Below, piece after piece: positions 54,973-64,000 of a stretch of DNA of 64,000 nt. The stretch lies in NCBI RefSeq assembly GCF_003364115.1, contig NZ_NXLL01000001.1, positions 1 through 64,000 of the forward strand, written 5' to 3'. Numbering within the stretch: position 1 is the first letter of the stretch; each line of letters starts with the position of its first letter. This DNA is from Helicobacter sp. MIT 00-7814. Its GTDB lineage: Bacteria > Campylobacterota > Campylobacteria > Campylobacterales > Helicobacteraceae. The notes under the pieces were generated by a model that saw only the letters and a program-made list of their open reading frames with translations, had not been told where the DNA came from and made no database searches. The translations under genes were made by a program, and so were the position numbers.

Positions 54973-55857
54973 TTAAATCTCTATTGCCCCCCCCCCAAGG
55001 ACTTTTGCTAGACTAACACGCGGGAACGCGTCAATATATGAAACTGAAGCACAATTTACAATTCTATTAGTAAATAGATCATTTATTATACGATAGGATC
55101 TAAAAACCTCAGAATCTGCATAAAGAGAATCTGCAATATTTGTACGCTCAAGTTCATAGCTTGTATCTTTCTCTTTGTAAAAATGTTTATATTCCATTCT
55201 AAGAGTATTATTGCAATCTACTTCGTATCCCTTAAATGCACTTTGCTCACAACCTAAAAGATAAATTTTTTTATATCCTAATCGCAACGCACAAATAATT
55301 GATGGAATTAACACACAAGAATGCGAAGGCACAGCAAATGCACGAGAAAAAAGAAATTTTTGAAGCCATCGAAAACCTTCAAATTTAAAAACACCATAAG
55401 TCTGCAATGTAATATTTGGATTACAAATTTTGAGCTTATCTTTCCAAATAGAAGGTATAAAAAGAGTTAGCGTATGATTTGTATGTTTCAAAGTATCTAG
55501 TGTTTTTTCAAAAATCTCTTTTTGAGATGCAAAAGTTCTATCTGAAGTAACTTGATAAGCATTCCCGACAAAATATGCAGAATCCATAAGTACATAATAT
55601 TTGGGCTTCAGTGTTTCAAAAATTGGTTGCAATATTGAATTATTAAGCATTAGCACATCTTTTTGCGCTAAAAATTCTTCAAAGCCCTTTATATCTTGCT
55701 GTAAGCTTGGAGCATTTGCTATGATAAAAAGCTCATCATTTTGTGTGTCTTTAGAAGATTTGATATTTGGCAGGGCATGAAGATTCCAAAGTAGGGTCTT
55801 TATAAAAGCAAGTGTCTCGATAGAGTTAAAAGAAAATTTTTTAAATCCAATTCCCAT
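54973..55857 (-). CDS. DUF115/GT42-like glycan protein with poly-G near the end
   Basis: 294 residues from ATG 55857, which gives exactly the length of its paralogue at 55993; a frame to 55890 is less likely. FIIANAPSLQQDIKGFEEFL, KPKYYVLMDSAYF and SCVLIPSIICALRLGYKKIYLLGCEQS parallel the DUF115 (Maf, MptE-like) and GT42 sialyltransferase fold, so it may be a CMP-sugar-dependent transferase. It ends LAKVLGGGAIEI with 10 Gs. With 11 the frame continues NRDLILYFY for about 32 residues to a TGA overlapping the next ATG. Confidence 0.7.
   Translation of the reverse strand: MGIGFKKFSFNSIETLAFIKTLLWNLHALPNIKSSKDTQNDELFIIANAPSLQQDIKGFEEFLAQKDVLMLNNSILQPIFETLKPKYYVLMDSAYFVGNAYQVTSDRTFASQKEIFEKTLDTLKHTNHTLTLFIPSIWKDKLKICNPNITLQTYGVFKFEGFRWLQKFLFSRAFAVPSHSCVLIPSIICALRLGYKKIYLLGCEQSAFKGYEVDCNNTLRMEYKHFYKEKDTSYELERTNIADSLYADSEVFRSYRIINDLFTNRIVNCASVSYIDAFPRVSLAKVLGGGAIEI
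54987..54996 (-). repeat. Poly-G tract, 10 bases (short frame; 11 would be coupled)
   Basis: C10 on the plus strand. The current frame stops after Ala-Ile-Glu-Ile. Eleven Gs keep it open to TGA 54889-54887, inside the start of the glycosyltransferase gene. Confidence 0.9.
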
Positions 55858-55992
55858 TAGGCAGTCCTTAAATGAGAATCGCGAGAACAATATAAAGATG
55901 AATTGAGAGTTCTCGAAACTTTAAAAGTATTTCTCTTCGGTAATTGAAAAAATATGCTATGCAGCGCTCTAAAAAAGACTACATTAAAGTCT

Positions 55993-56877
55993 CTATTTGC
56001 CCCCCCCCCCAAGGACTTTTTCTAAACTAATACGCGGGAACGCGTCAATCATAGATTCTGAAGTGCAATTTGTTATACCAAAAGACATTTTTCCTAACTC
56101 CTCGTAGGCTCTAAAAGCCTGAGTGATATTTTTAAACACAAAAGCTACAGTATAATTACTAAATACTTTTTCAGGCACTCCACCATCATAGTAGTGTGCA
56201 TCATAAGTATAAAGATGATTCTGAGAATCCACTGAAAGCTGCTTATGCCAATCACTATTTGCGCCCAATAAATAAATTTCCTTATATCCCAAAACTACTC
56301 CACAAGAAAGTGCTGCTATAAGCACATTTATGCCGCTAGGGATAGCAAAATTATGTCTATAGAAAAATTTTTGCAAGGATTTAAAACTATATAATTCAAG
56401 CGCATTGAAAGTACAAATCTTTATAAAATTATTCTCTACTTCTATACATCTTCCATTTATACGCTTTTTATAGTGTATATGTGATACAAATAGATACATT
56501 TCCCAATCCACTTTTACAAATGCTTCATTTAATGCATCTACACGACTTTTAAAATCAATCCCAGCCTTTTCATCATAAATCCCCATATAAAAAGGATCCA
56601 TCAGTACATAATATTTTGGCTTAATTTGAAAAGCTAATGGACTAGTAAGTGCTTGATTCACCATTATCACATCTTCGCGCGAAAGAGAATCCTCAAGTCC
56701 AGCAATATCCACATTGACGCTGGGACCATTCCCAATAACAAAAAGCCTCTTTTTATCTGATGGCGCAACTTGCTTAATAGTAGGAAATAAAGTGCCAAAT
56801 CTAAGCGCATTCACACACCACCATGCAAGATTCGCGAAATTTATACAAGAGCTTTTAATCTTTTGCTTGTAAGTCAA
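55993..56877 (-). CDS. DUF115/GT42-like glycan protein with poly-G near the end, paralogue
   Basis: 294 residues. LFVIGNGPSVNVDIAGLEDSL, KPKYYVLMDPFYMG and PSGINVLIAALSCGVVLGYK followed by EIYLLGANSDW give the same fold as the downstream paralogue. IDAFPRISLEKVLGGGGK ends the current frame, 11 Gs then Lys and TAG. With 10 Gs translation would run on for about 47 residues (NRDFNVVFFRALHSIFF and after) to a TAA that overlaps the next ATG as TAATG. It is the first gene of the minus-strand operon 56877-53445. Confidence 0.7.
   Translation of the reverse strand: MTYKQKIKSSCINFANLAWWCVNALRFGTLFPTIKQVAPSDKKRLFVIGNGPSVNVDIAGLEDSLSREDVIMVNQALTSPLAFQIKPKYYVLMDPFYMGIYDEKAGIDFKSRVDALNEAFVKVDWEMYLFVSHIHYKKRINGRCIEVENNFIKICTFNALELYSFKSLQKFFYRHNFAIPSGINVLIAALSCGVVLGYKEIYLLGANSDWHKQLSVDSQNHLYTYDAHYYDGGVPEKVFSNYTVAFVFKNITQAFRAYEELGKMSFGITNCTSESMIDAFPRISLEKVLGGGGK
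56000..56010 (-). repeat. Poly-G tract, 11 bases (short frame; 10 would be coupled)
   Basis: C11 on the plus strand. Eleven Gs stop after one Lys. Nine or twelve stop after six codons. Ten stay open to 55859-55857. Confidence 0.9.
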
Positions 56878-57059
56878 TGTTTCCCCTAAAAACTTAAATT
56901 TTTCAAATAAACAACCATTTTGGTGGTTTTATTTATCCTCAAAAATTTGAGATTATACTAAAAAAATTCTATTTTTTCCTTAAACCCCTCCGCTTATTTC
57001 CCCTATTTCCTCCGCGATAAAAAACCGCGGGGGCGGTGTTTGGATTTCTACGCTATGAA

Positions 57060-60000
57060 TCAAGGCAAATACTGCTGGCTTGGGTATTGGATATATTGCT
57101 GGTTGTAAAAATTTGGCTGTGAAGCATCGCGCCTTTGGGGTGTCGCGCCAAAGTTATAGCGCACGCCCGCACTCATCACATAGTCCATATTGTAAGTCCC
57201 AAAGAAGCTTTTATCCACCTCAAAGTAGATTCTCGTATTTTGCGAAACACGCATATCAAGCCCGAGAGAGAGCACCGCGCGGAAGTCTGAATCTATTTTT
57301 TTGCTCCTATCCGCGGTTTTAGCAATATCATCGCGCACAATCATTTCTCCACGATTGCCAAAGTCTTTTACCAAGCTCCCGCCAACGCGCCAATATCCCC
57401 CAGCATTGCCGATCTTAAAGGCATTTAGCATATCCGCGCCCACGCGTGCAATCGCCATGAAATTTGCCTTGCTATCGACAAAAAGCGTGCTTCCCACACT
57501 GCGGAAGGTGAGATTCTGCGCGCCAATGTAGCCTAAAATCACCTCAGCTTGCGGTTGGAAATAGAATCCACGCATTGACTTAATCCCAAGTCTCCTGCCA
57601 TACTCCGCGCTCACATAGCCCGAGCTAACCCCCGCCGTGTCCCTACCTGCGAAGCTTAGCGAGCTTGCGGTATATTCATTGCGCGAGTAGATGTATTTGC
57701 CCACAATGTCTAAATAGCTCAAATCCGCAAAAAGTGCCGAGCGGTAAAAACCAATCGCAAAGCTATCACTGCGCGCATTTAGCGAGTTTCCAGCGCCACT
57801 TCCCCATGAGCTTGTAAAACTCCCAACCAAGCCTAAATACACCTTCGCGCCTTGATATTGCGTAACCTTATCAAAGCCCCCTTGCAAGCCAAAATTATGC
57901 CCATAGTAGCCATTTTGCCCCTCAATCCCGCCTTTGATGACTTTCGCCCACATGCCCGAGCTATCATTCCCGCCACGCACTTCGCCTAGGCGCTTTGCCA
58001 TGTTATTAGTTTCTGCATAAAGGTTGAAATACGGATTTAGCACCGCGCCTTCAAGCGGTGTGAAAACCTCACGCTCCAAAAGCCCATCATCAATGCTTTC
58101 AATCGTTACAGAATCTATATACCACTGCTTGCCATTGTGCTGTCCGCCAGTCGTGCCAAGTGATGGATCATTGTCAAAATAGCTATTTTCTAGCTGCGTA
58201 TCCCCATCAGTCTTTAGCTCCGTGCGGAAAACGCCTAAGCCCATATATTGCTCTGTGGCGCGGAAAGCGTTGTCATCAATGGCATAGGAATTTGTAGAAT
58301 CCACCACGCTTGCGACATAGATTTTTTCACCTCCTGCGGTGTATTGATAATCGCTCGCTGTGCTTGCATCTTGTATAAGTTGCAAATAAGTTGTCCCGCT
58401 AAGGGCGTTTGTTGTGAGGATTACTTTTATCTCATCTGCGGCGTTATTTGCGCTTTGTGTGAGGTTCAGCCCTAAGCGAAACAAGCCATTTTCTGAGCTA
58501 AAAAGTGAGTTATAAGTCGGTGCTCCACCACCTGCATTTGCCATTGCTGAAGGCGCGATTGTAAGCGTTTTTTTACTAAACCCCGCACCCAAAGGACGCG
58601 CGATAACTTCGTAATAATCATAGTCTGTGCTATCAACCGGCGTCACGCAAGTGCTCGCATTTGTGGTAGCATTACGCGTGCAACCACGCCAATTATACGA
58701 GCTCAAATCCACAATCGCAAGCGCATTCCCAAGCGTAGCCCCGCGCGTAGAGCCATTTGTGATAAGCGTGCTGTCGTTGCTAAGGCGCAGAGAATCTATC
58801 TTGCTAGATTCTGGCACAAACCACTGCCCGCCAGAGCCCTGCAGATTCCCGCTGAAGCTTATTTGATTAGCAGAGATGGAATCCGTCCCAATCACGCTAT
58901 TTTCAAAAGTCCCTATAATGCTTGTAAGCCCATTTAGCCCGCTGATTGTGCCATGTAAATAATCCGTGCCTGCGCTTATGGTGTTATTTGTCGTATTCAC
59001 GCGCGCAGATTCTGCGAAATTTAGCTTTACTGCAATAAGCCCATTGTTTGAGAGTGAAAAATCATAAGTTGAAGCCGAGTTCCCGCCATTTATCACCACA
59101 GATGAGCCACGCGCAAAAAGCGCATTTTTAGTGATATTCCCACTTAGCGTGCCTTGCATATACACGCCTTGGCTAAATTCGCTTAGCGTGCTGTTGGCAG
59201 AATTTGTGCCAAGATTAATGCTTTCACTCGCGCTGATTGTCCCGCCAGCTCCCGCTGTAAGTGTTTTGCTAATATTTGCCAAAATGCTTGTGCTACCATC
59301 AAAGTTAAAGCTCCCGCTTGAAGTGAGATTTGTAGGTGTCGTGGCGGTAGAATCTGTCGCGTTGATGATTTTATTTATCATCTCTTGTCCTAGATTCCCA
59401 ACGCTATAAAAACTATACACAGAATCGCTCGTCCCACCGCTAATAAGCAAATTATTATCAAATGAGCCAGAACCTATAAAAGTAATGCGCTTCCTAGAAG
59501 CCCCGCCTATCGTGCCACTGAGACTCGAAGTGCGTGAGGGGGCGCCGGATTCTATCACGGAGACGCGATTCCCGCTTGTGTCGATGTAAGTGCGCTCGCT
59601 CAAACTTGAAGTGCTATTAAACACCGCTTCGATATTGAAGTCATCATCGCTTAGCGCGCCTTTTATGCTGACATCTCTAAAGCCGATAGTCGCGCCCGCA
59701 CCAGTGCCTACATTCCCATTGATTCCATATTTTGTAGAATCCACATAAAAATTTATCCCCTTACTAATAAGGTAGCTTTGGATATTTGAGGCTGTATTAA
59801 AGGTGATTGTTTTATCGATTAATCCATCGCCATTGCTATCAAAGCTCGCGGTGTAACCACTTGGCGTTGAAATATTCTCGCTAAAATCGAGCACCCCACC
59901 AATATTGCTAAAGGTATAAATACTATCTTTTGTGCCCTCCACTATGGAGCCATTGTGGAAATTTGAGTAGTTCGATCCGGGATCATCTCCGCCAAAATTT

Positions 60001-62372
60001 AGCACCACATCTTTTTTAGTTTCGCCATAGATATGATTGCCAAAAAAGCCCTGCGGTTGGAATCTGTTCGCATAAGAAACATCTAAAGTCCCGCTAAAGC
60101 TCACGCCGATATTATTACGCACATAGGAATTCCCAGCAAGCGCGATTGTGGCTTGTCCATACGCGCTTGCAATACCTGTGGCATCGTCCAAATCAAATTC
60201 GCCAAAATCCACAAAAGTATAGGTGTAGTTGTTGCTATTTGCGCCTGATAGGTTGGCATTTGCGCCAAGTGCATTTGCGCCCACAAAGACAAAGTTCGAG
60301 CCATCTAGCCCTGTGCCTAGCGTGCCTTCAAAGCTAGTTGTCGTGCTTAAATCGCTCACGCTCCAATTTGTAAGCCCACCGCTTGCGTTGTTAAAATCGC
60401 TTAGAATCTCATTTATCGCATTTTGCCCACTTTGAGAAAGCGTAGTGCTCAGGTTGCTCCCAAGCCCATTAAAAATATGTGTGTAGCGCGCCAAAGTCCC
60501 GCCTGTTATGCTTGTAGCGCCTGCATTTGTGGAAAGATTGCTATTGATGACAAGCGCTTGTCCGCGAAATTGTTTTATAGAATCAAAATTTAGCACGCCA
60601 GCGCCGCCTGAAGTGGTGATGTTATTAAACACCACGACAGAATCTATACTTCCACCACTTAGCGTATTTGTGTCTGAAAAGCCATGCGCGCCAGCGCCTA
60701 AAAAGACAAGATTTGCGCGGACATTTTGCCCTAAAGTCGCGCTTCCTGTAAGTGCGGAGTTTTCAAGGTTAAGACTTTGAAAATATGGCGCTAAGTTTGA
60801 ATTTAGAGAATCCCAAGTGTTTGCCCCGCTCTGCGTGCTTTGCGCACTTGATTGCGCGTTAAAAACAGCGTTTAGCGTGTTGTAGTTTGTGGTGGCGTTT
60901 GCCCCTCCTGTGCCTGCGGTGTCCGAAACATTAAGATTATTTACACTTGTGCCAAAAAGTGTAAAATTGATTTTTGAGTTTCCATTAGCTGCGGCATTTG
61001 TGGTTGTGGTGAAAATGCCACCATCAAGCGTGCCAGCGTTTAAGAAAAGTACATTACTTGTATTGCCTGTGGTTGTGGCTGTATCGCCGGTAAATTGAAA
61101 AGAATCTTGCGCAGTTGTGCCACCGAATCGATGGGAATTTGCACCGATAAAGCTCACTTGCGCGCTGTCATTTATGCCGATAGTCCCGCTCGCACCATTC
61201 GCCCCGCCCAAATAGGCAGAATCTGCGAAAATACTGCTTAAACTTTGTGTCGTATTTGTCGCGCTCGTGCTTGTCTGCGTGGCAAGTGGGGCAAGTGTGA
61301 TATTTTGGCTTGCTGTGGGGCTTGCAAAGATGAGATTTAGGCTTGAGTTTGCGTTGGCATAGAGCAGATTCCCAGCAATTGAGCTTGCGCGAGAATCTAG
61401 ATTAAGAATTGAAGTAGCGGTAAGATTGCTAAAATACAGCGACTTCGTCCCTAAGTCAAAAAGTGAAATATTTGTCGTGCCAGTGCCGATTCTAAATTCA
61501 ACTTGATTGCTCGCGTTTTCAATAGCATTTGCACCATTAAAAACAAGATTTTGGGTGTTGGCGTTGGGAGCTGTAGGCGTATTTGCCGGCTGTCCTGTCG
61601 TAGGATCATAATACCCACCGCTAAAATCTATCACACTTCCTTTAAACACCGCACTATTCACCCTCACGCCGAAATTTTCAGAATCTAGCGCATTGCCAAA
61701 AAGCATATCATTGGAAAAATAAGGCTGAAGCATATCATCATTGACATCTACACCGCGAAAAACCATCGTGGAATTTGTCGCGCTTACTTGTGCGCAAGTA
61801 TTTGGCGTGGTGCATTCTGTGATATTTGGTCCCGTTGTCGCACCTGTGAGAATCCCCAAAATATTATAAAGCACCGCTCCATAAGGATTTGTCGGATTAT
61901 AATACACGCCCCGCGCGATTTGCCCGGTGTTATCTCTATATTGCAGGTTTAAGATTACATACTCATTGCTTTGATTTGTCGCACCATCGCGCAAGTTTAG
62001 CCCGATAGCATCAAATCTCTGCGTATTTGAACTAAAATCAAGCAAAACCCTGCGTGTCGCGTTAGTCGCGCCAGCGCCGATAATCCAAATATTACTATTA
62101 TCTAAACGCGTCCCGCTCGCGTAGTCAAAAACGCTATCTCCTGCAAATCGGAATCCCACGCCGAGATTCCCGGTGATATTACCAGCTGCAGCTTGGTTGT
62201 AAAGATAGTAGCTTGTAGGGGAAGGCGCAGTGCCAATTGAAGGTGCAGGAAGTGGCGTGAGCTGGAAATTTGTCGCATTAAAATCATAAGCATTTAGCGC
62301 GCTAAAAAGCGCAAATACGCACAATGCCTTAGTAAAATTCCTTCTTTTCACGCACATTCCCTTGTTTTGCAA
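57060..62372 (-). CDS. Large autotransporter (type V) surface protein
   Basis: 1770 residues. The N-terminus (CVKRRNFTKALCVFALFSALNA) is a signal peptide; TTG 62372 or ATG 62357 may be the start. A very long Ser/Thr/Asn/Gly-rich passenger with repeated short beta-type units (NALFARGSSVVINGGNS, VFLGAGAHGFSD) suggests a beta-helix. Four cysteines are present, in CTTPNTC and CTRN...C. The last 290 residues form the autotransporter beta-barrel (WAKVIKGGIEGQNGYYGHNF to SAGVRYNF). A 29-residue Gln/Tyr-rich extension follows the usual terminal Phe, which is unusual. It resembles VacA-like and other Helicobacter autotransporters in layout; the function of the passenger is unknown. Confidence 0.85.
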   Translation of the reverse strand: MQNKGMCVKRRNFTKALCVFALFSALNAYDFNATNFQLTPLPAPSIGTAPSPTSYYLYNQAAAGNITGNLGVGFRFAGDSVFDYASGTRLDNSNIWIIGAGATNATRRVLLDFSSNTQRFDAIGLNLRDGATNQSNEYVILNLQYRDNTGQIARGVYYNPTNPYGAVLYNILGILTGATTGPNITECTTPNTCAQVSATNSTMVFRGVDVNDDMLQPYFSNDMLFGNALDSENFGVRVNSAVFKGSVIDFSGGYYDPTTGQPANTPTAPNANTQNLVFNGANAIENASNQVEFRIGTGTTNISLFDLGTKSLYFSNLTATSILNLDSRASSIAGNLLYANANSSLNLIFASPTASQNITLAPLATQTSTSATNTTQSLSSIFADSAYLGGANGASGTIGINDSAQVSFIGANSHRFGGTTAQDSFQFTGDTATTTGNTSNVLFLNAGTLDGGIFTTTTNAAANGNSKINFTLFGTSVNNLNVSDTAGTGGANATTNYNTLNAVFNAQSSAQSTQSGANTWDSLNSNLAPYFQSLNLENSALTGSATLGQNVRANLVFLGAGAHGFSDTNTLSGGSIDSVVVFNNITTSGGAGVLNFDSIKQFRGQALVINSNLSTNAGATSITGGTLARYTHIFNGLGSNLSTTLSQSGQNAINEILSDFNNASGGLTNWSVSDLSTTTSFEGTLGTGLDGSNFVFVGANALGANANLSGANSNNYTYTFVDFGEFDLDDATGIASAYGQATIALAGNSYVRNNIGVSFSGTLDVSYANRFQPQGFFGNHIYGETKKDVVLNFGGDDPGSNYSNFHNGSIVEGTKDSIYTFSNIGGVLDFSENISTPSGYTASFDSNGDGLIDKTITFNTASNIQSYLISKGINFYVDSTKYGINGNVGTGAGATIGFRDVSIKGALSDDDFNIEAVFNSTSSLSERTYIDTSGNRVSVIESGAPSRTSSLSGTIGGASRKRITFIGSGSFDNNLLISGGTSDSVYSFYSVGNLGQEMINKIINATDSTATTPTNLTSSGSFNFDGSTSILANISKTLTAGAGGTISASESINLGTNSANSTLSEFSQGVYMQGTLSGNITKNALFARGSSVVINGGNSASTYDFSLSNNGLIAVKLNFAESARVNTTNNTISAGTDYLHGTISGLNGLTSIIGTFENSVIGTDSISANQISFSGNLQGSGGQWFVPESSKIDSLRLSNDSTLITNGSTRGATLGNALAIVDLSSYNWRGCTRNATTNASTCVTPVDSTDYDYYEVIARPLGAGFSKKTLTIAPSAMANAGGGAPTYNSLFSSENGLFRLGLNLTQSANNAADEIKVILTTNALSGTTYLQLIQDASTASDYQYTAGGEKIYVASVVDSTNSYAIDDNAFRATEQYMGLGVFRTELKTDGDTQLENSYFDNDPSLGTTGGQHNGKQWYIDSVTIESIDDGLLEREVFTPLEGAVLNPYFNLYAETNNMAKRLGEVRGGNDSSGMWAKVIKGGIEGQNGYYGHNFGLQGGFDKVTQYQGAKVYLGLVGSFTSSWGSGAGNSLNARSDSFAIGFYRSALFADLSYLDIVGKYIYSRNEYTASSLSFAGRDTAGVSSGYVSAEYGRRLGIKSMRGFYFQPQAEVILGYIGAQNLTFRSVGSTLFVDSKANFMAIARVGADMLNAFKIGNAGGYWRVGGSLVKDFGNRGEMIVRDDIAKTADRSKKIDSDFRAVLSLGLDMRVSQNTRIYFEVDKSFFGTYNMDYVMSAGVRYNFGATPQRRDASQPNFYNQQYIQYPSQQYLP

Positions 62373-63018
62373 ATTTTCTCTTTGCTAAAGCAATGTGTAT
62401 TCCATAAAATGGAATTAAGGAATTCAAGTTACGCATTGAAAATGCGTAACCCTTACTCTCGCCCCTTGCGTGGTGAAAAAAAGCGGTGATTTAGCATTAG
62501 CAGAAGTGCTAATGCCCGATTTTTTTCTAGCAAGGGAAATAGCGAGGCTCTCCCCCCGAGAGAAGAAAAGCGCGGAGCTTTTCTGGCGCGGGGGAGTGAG
62601 GAGGGGGTAAACCCCTTTTTCTTTTGCGTGAAAGATTCTAAGAAATTTGGGAATCTTGAGAAGTGAAAGCAAAGAGATTCTGAAAGATTATGTCATTGCG
62701 AGCGCAAGCGAAGCAATCCATTATTTTAACTTTAGAATCTTGCAAGATTTTTGCAATGACTTAGATTCTACAAGATTCTAATTTTTTTAGAGTTTTCAGA
62801 ATCTTGTTTATATTTTAATTCCTTTAAAAGATTCTATTTTTCAAAATCCTCTAATTTAACTCAATCCCACTTAGATTCTTAAGAGTTTCTTTTTGCAGGG
62901 GGACAAGGGGGCTTGAATTGCGAAGTCGCTCCCCTCCCCCTTATCAATCCCCCACCCCCGACAACGCTTTTTAATGGTGCGTGCCGCACACTGCATTTGG
63001 ATTCTAAATTGCAAAATT
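62373..63018. other. Hairpin-dense non-coding spacer
   Basis: 646 bases without a convincing gene. It contains several perfect inverted repeats: GTTACGCATT/AATGCGTAAC (62428-62450), GCATTAGCA/TGCTAATGC (62494-62515), CTCCCCC/GGGGGAG (62550-62596) enclosing AGAAAAGC/GCTTTTCT (62564-62584), and GGGG/CCCC at about 62603-62615. At 62692 a TGTCATTGCGAGCGCAAGCG element begins, of a kind widespread in bacterial spacers; its GTCATTGC pairs with GCAATGAC about 60 bases on. The autotransporter promoter should lie near 62380-62430. Confidence 0.6.
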
Positions 63019-63591
63019 TTAAGATTCTAAAATCCTAGGCAATGTAATGCCGCGCTGTCCTTGGTATTTCCCGCCTCTGTCTTTGTAGCTCACTTCACAC
63101 ACACTATCACCTTGTAGGAATAGAACCTGCGCGATTCCCTCATTTGCATAAATTTTTGCCGGTAGTGGCGTGGTGTTGCTAATCTCAATGGTGATATGCC
63201 CCTCAAACTCCGGCTCAAAAGGCGTTACATTGACAATAATCCCACATCTCGCATAAGTGCTTTTCCCCAAACAAATCGCCAGCACATCGCGGGGCATTTT
63301 AAAATACTCAATGCTGTGCGCAAGCGCGAAAGAGTTTGGCGGGATAATGCAAAACTGCCCGTCCTTGACATTTTTCACCACGACATTTTCTTCTTTGAAG
63401 TTTTTTGGATCGACAAGCGCTGCGCCAATATTGCTAAAAATCATAAATTCCTCACCCACCCTAATATCATATCCATAGCTTGAAAGCCCGTAGCTTATAG
63501 TGTTTTTGCCGACTTGCTTTTCACAAAATGGCTCTATCATTTTATGCTTTAAGCTCATCTCTCTAATCCAGCTATCTGCTTTTAATCCCAT
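63019..63591 (-). CDS. dcd: dCTP deaminase
   Basis: 190 residues, the usual length. [51 protein letters not shown] and [16 protein letters not shown] are Dcd landmarks, including the active-site Glu and the Ser-Thr-Tyr substrate loop. It deaminates dCTP to dUTP for thymidylate synthesis. It is divergent from accB, with a 97-base spacer between. Confidence 0.95.
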   Translation of the reverse strand: MGLKADSWIREMSLKHKMIEPFCEKQVGKNTISYGLSSYGYDIRVGEEFMIFSNIGAALVDPKNFKEENVVVKNVKDGQFCIIPPNSFALAHSIEYFKMPRDVLAICLGKSTYARCGIIVNVTPFEPEFEGHITIEISNTTPLPAKIYANEGIAQVLFLQGDSVCEVSYKDRGGKYQGQRGITLPRILES

Positions 63592-63688
63592 AACGACACA
63601 CTCCTTTAGTTATAATTTATGGTATTATAACAAATTAAATTCTTTGGCTAGCCCAAACCACACCACTGATTACGAAAGGCAGGTTACT

Positions 63689-64000
63689 ATGAATCTACAA
63701 GAAATCAAAAAACTTATGGAGCTTTTTAGCAGTAGCGAAATCGCAAAACTCAATCTCAAAAATGGTGAATTTGAAATCAAACTAGAAAAATATGGCGCAA
63801 GTGTCGTTGCAAGCGCGCCTGTGGCAAGTATGCCGGTTATTAGCGCGCCAGCAGCACAAATTACACAAAACACAGAATCTACCCAAGCTCAAAGCGCGCC
63901 TACAGCAAGTGCGCCTGTGGCAAGCGGGGATTTTATCACTTCTCCAATGGTAGGGACATTCTACCGCTCACCAAGCCCGGGCGCTGCGCCGTATGTCAAT
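63689..64000 (+). CDS. accB: Biotin carboxyl carrier protein of acetyl-CoA carboxylase (3'-cut by window)
   Basis: 104 codons are visible from ATG 63689 (AAAGGCAGG upstream). MNLQEIKKLMELFSSSEIAKL is the typical AccB start. An Ala/Pro/Ser-rich linker follows (about 38-82), then GDFITSPMVGTFYRSPSPGA, the beginning of the biotinyl domain. The biotinylated Lys motif (MKM) lies beyond the window. It carries the carboxyl group in malonyl-CoA formation. Confidence 0.93.
   Translation, partial: MNLQEIKKLMELFSSSEIAKLNLKNGEFEIKLEKYGASVVASAPVASMPVISAPAAQITQNTESTQAQSAPTASAPVASGDFITSPMVGTFYRSPSPGAAPYVN

Noticed and set aside
45364-56010. All poly-G tracts as assembly errors
   Set aside because: Some lengths may be miscalled, but their repeated location at domain ends and the open frames to the next start cannot be explained by sequencing error.
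57080-61688. Many open frames opposite the autotransporter
   Set aside because: All are shadows of the low-complexity passenger; none has a start signal or domain.
62424-62672. Minus-strand open frame in the autotransporter upstream region
   Set aside because: It runs through perfect hairpins and G/C-rich repeats and has no protein-like pattern or ribosome-binding site.

Overview
The window looks like a chromosome segment of an enterohepatic-type Helicobacter (Campylobacterota). The DNA is AT-rich with strong use of TTG/GTG starts, and the gene content fits: single-permease FecD/FecE iron uptake, FliR, a Czn/Czc-type metal pump, NudA/RppH, FabI, a cinnamyl-alcohol-type dehydrogenase, a very large autotransporter, and many poly-G contingency tracts. 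Species cannot be fixed from the sequence alone. I see no rRNA or tRNA gene, no CRISPR array and no insertion sequence.

Layout. (1) 1-16904: one end of a prophage. It holds effector-like polyvalent proteins (nuclease, ADP-ribosyltransferase-like and zincin-like parts), a Panacea-domain antitoxin with a small partner, an orphan DNA methyltransferase, small virion or ejection-type proteins, a tail-fibre-like protein with an assembly-type partner, a P22-type portal and a small-terminase-like gene. Between these genes lies a family of modular hairpin repeats, some of which encode micro-ORFs. (2) 16905-17846: a non-coding stretch with direct repeats and three DnaA-box-like sites. (3) 17847-42000: mostly core genes, namely fecD-fecE-tonB, a TfoX-N protein, an NTP/NDP-exchanger-like transporter, sodB, selD (itself a selenoprotein), a DUF3240 protein with a heavy-metal RND pump, rppH, hemW, pyrH-gatA-guaB-xseB-fliR, amt, rimO, fabI and a Tat-signal alcohol dehydrogenase. 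(4) 42185-56877: a surface-glycan contingency locus. (5) 57060-64000: a 1770-residue autotransporter, a hairpin-dense spacer, dcd and the start of accB.

The glycan locus is the most unusual part. In about 10 kb it has seven CMP-sugar-synthetase-like proteins (one fused to a HAD phosphatase, one KdsB-like) and two large DRE-TIM aldolases with an added C-terminal domain. Around these are two methyltransferases and three transferase-like proteins. A reasonable inference is a pathway that makes 2-keto (ulosonic-type) acids by an aldolase route, activates them with CMP and transfers them to a surface glycan. No NeuB-type synthase is seen.

Nine G/C homopolymers of 9-13 bases lie in this locus. Two are inside methyltransferase genes and put both out of frame in this copy. 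The other seven sit exactly where the conserved part of a protein ends. For all seven, only one of the three frames continues, through a non-conserved tail of roughly 23-47 residues, to a stop codon that overlaps the start codon of the next gene (ATGA, GTGA or TAATG). The other two frames stop soon after the tract. This suggests slipped-strand switching of translational coupling along an operon, and perhaps of a C-terminal tail, rather than simple on/off switching of single genes.
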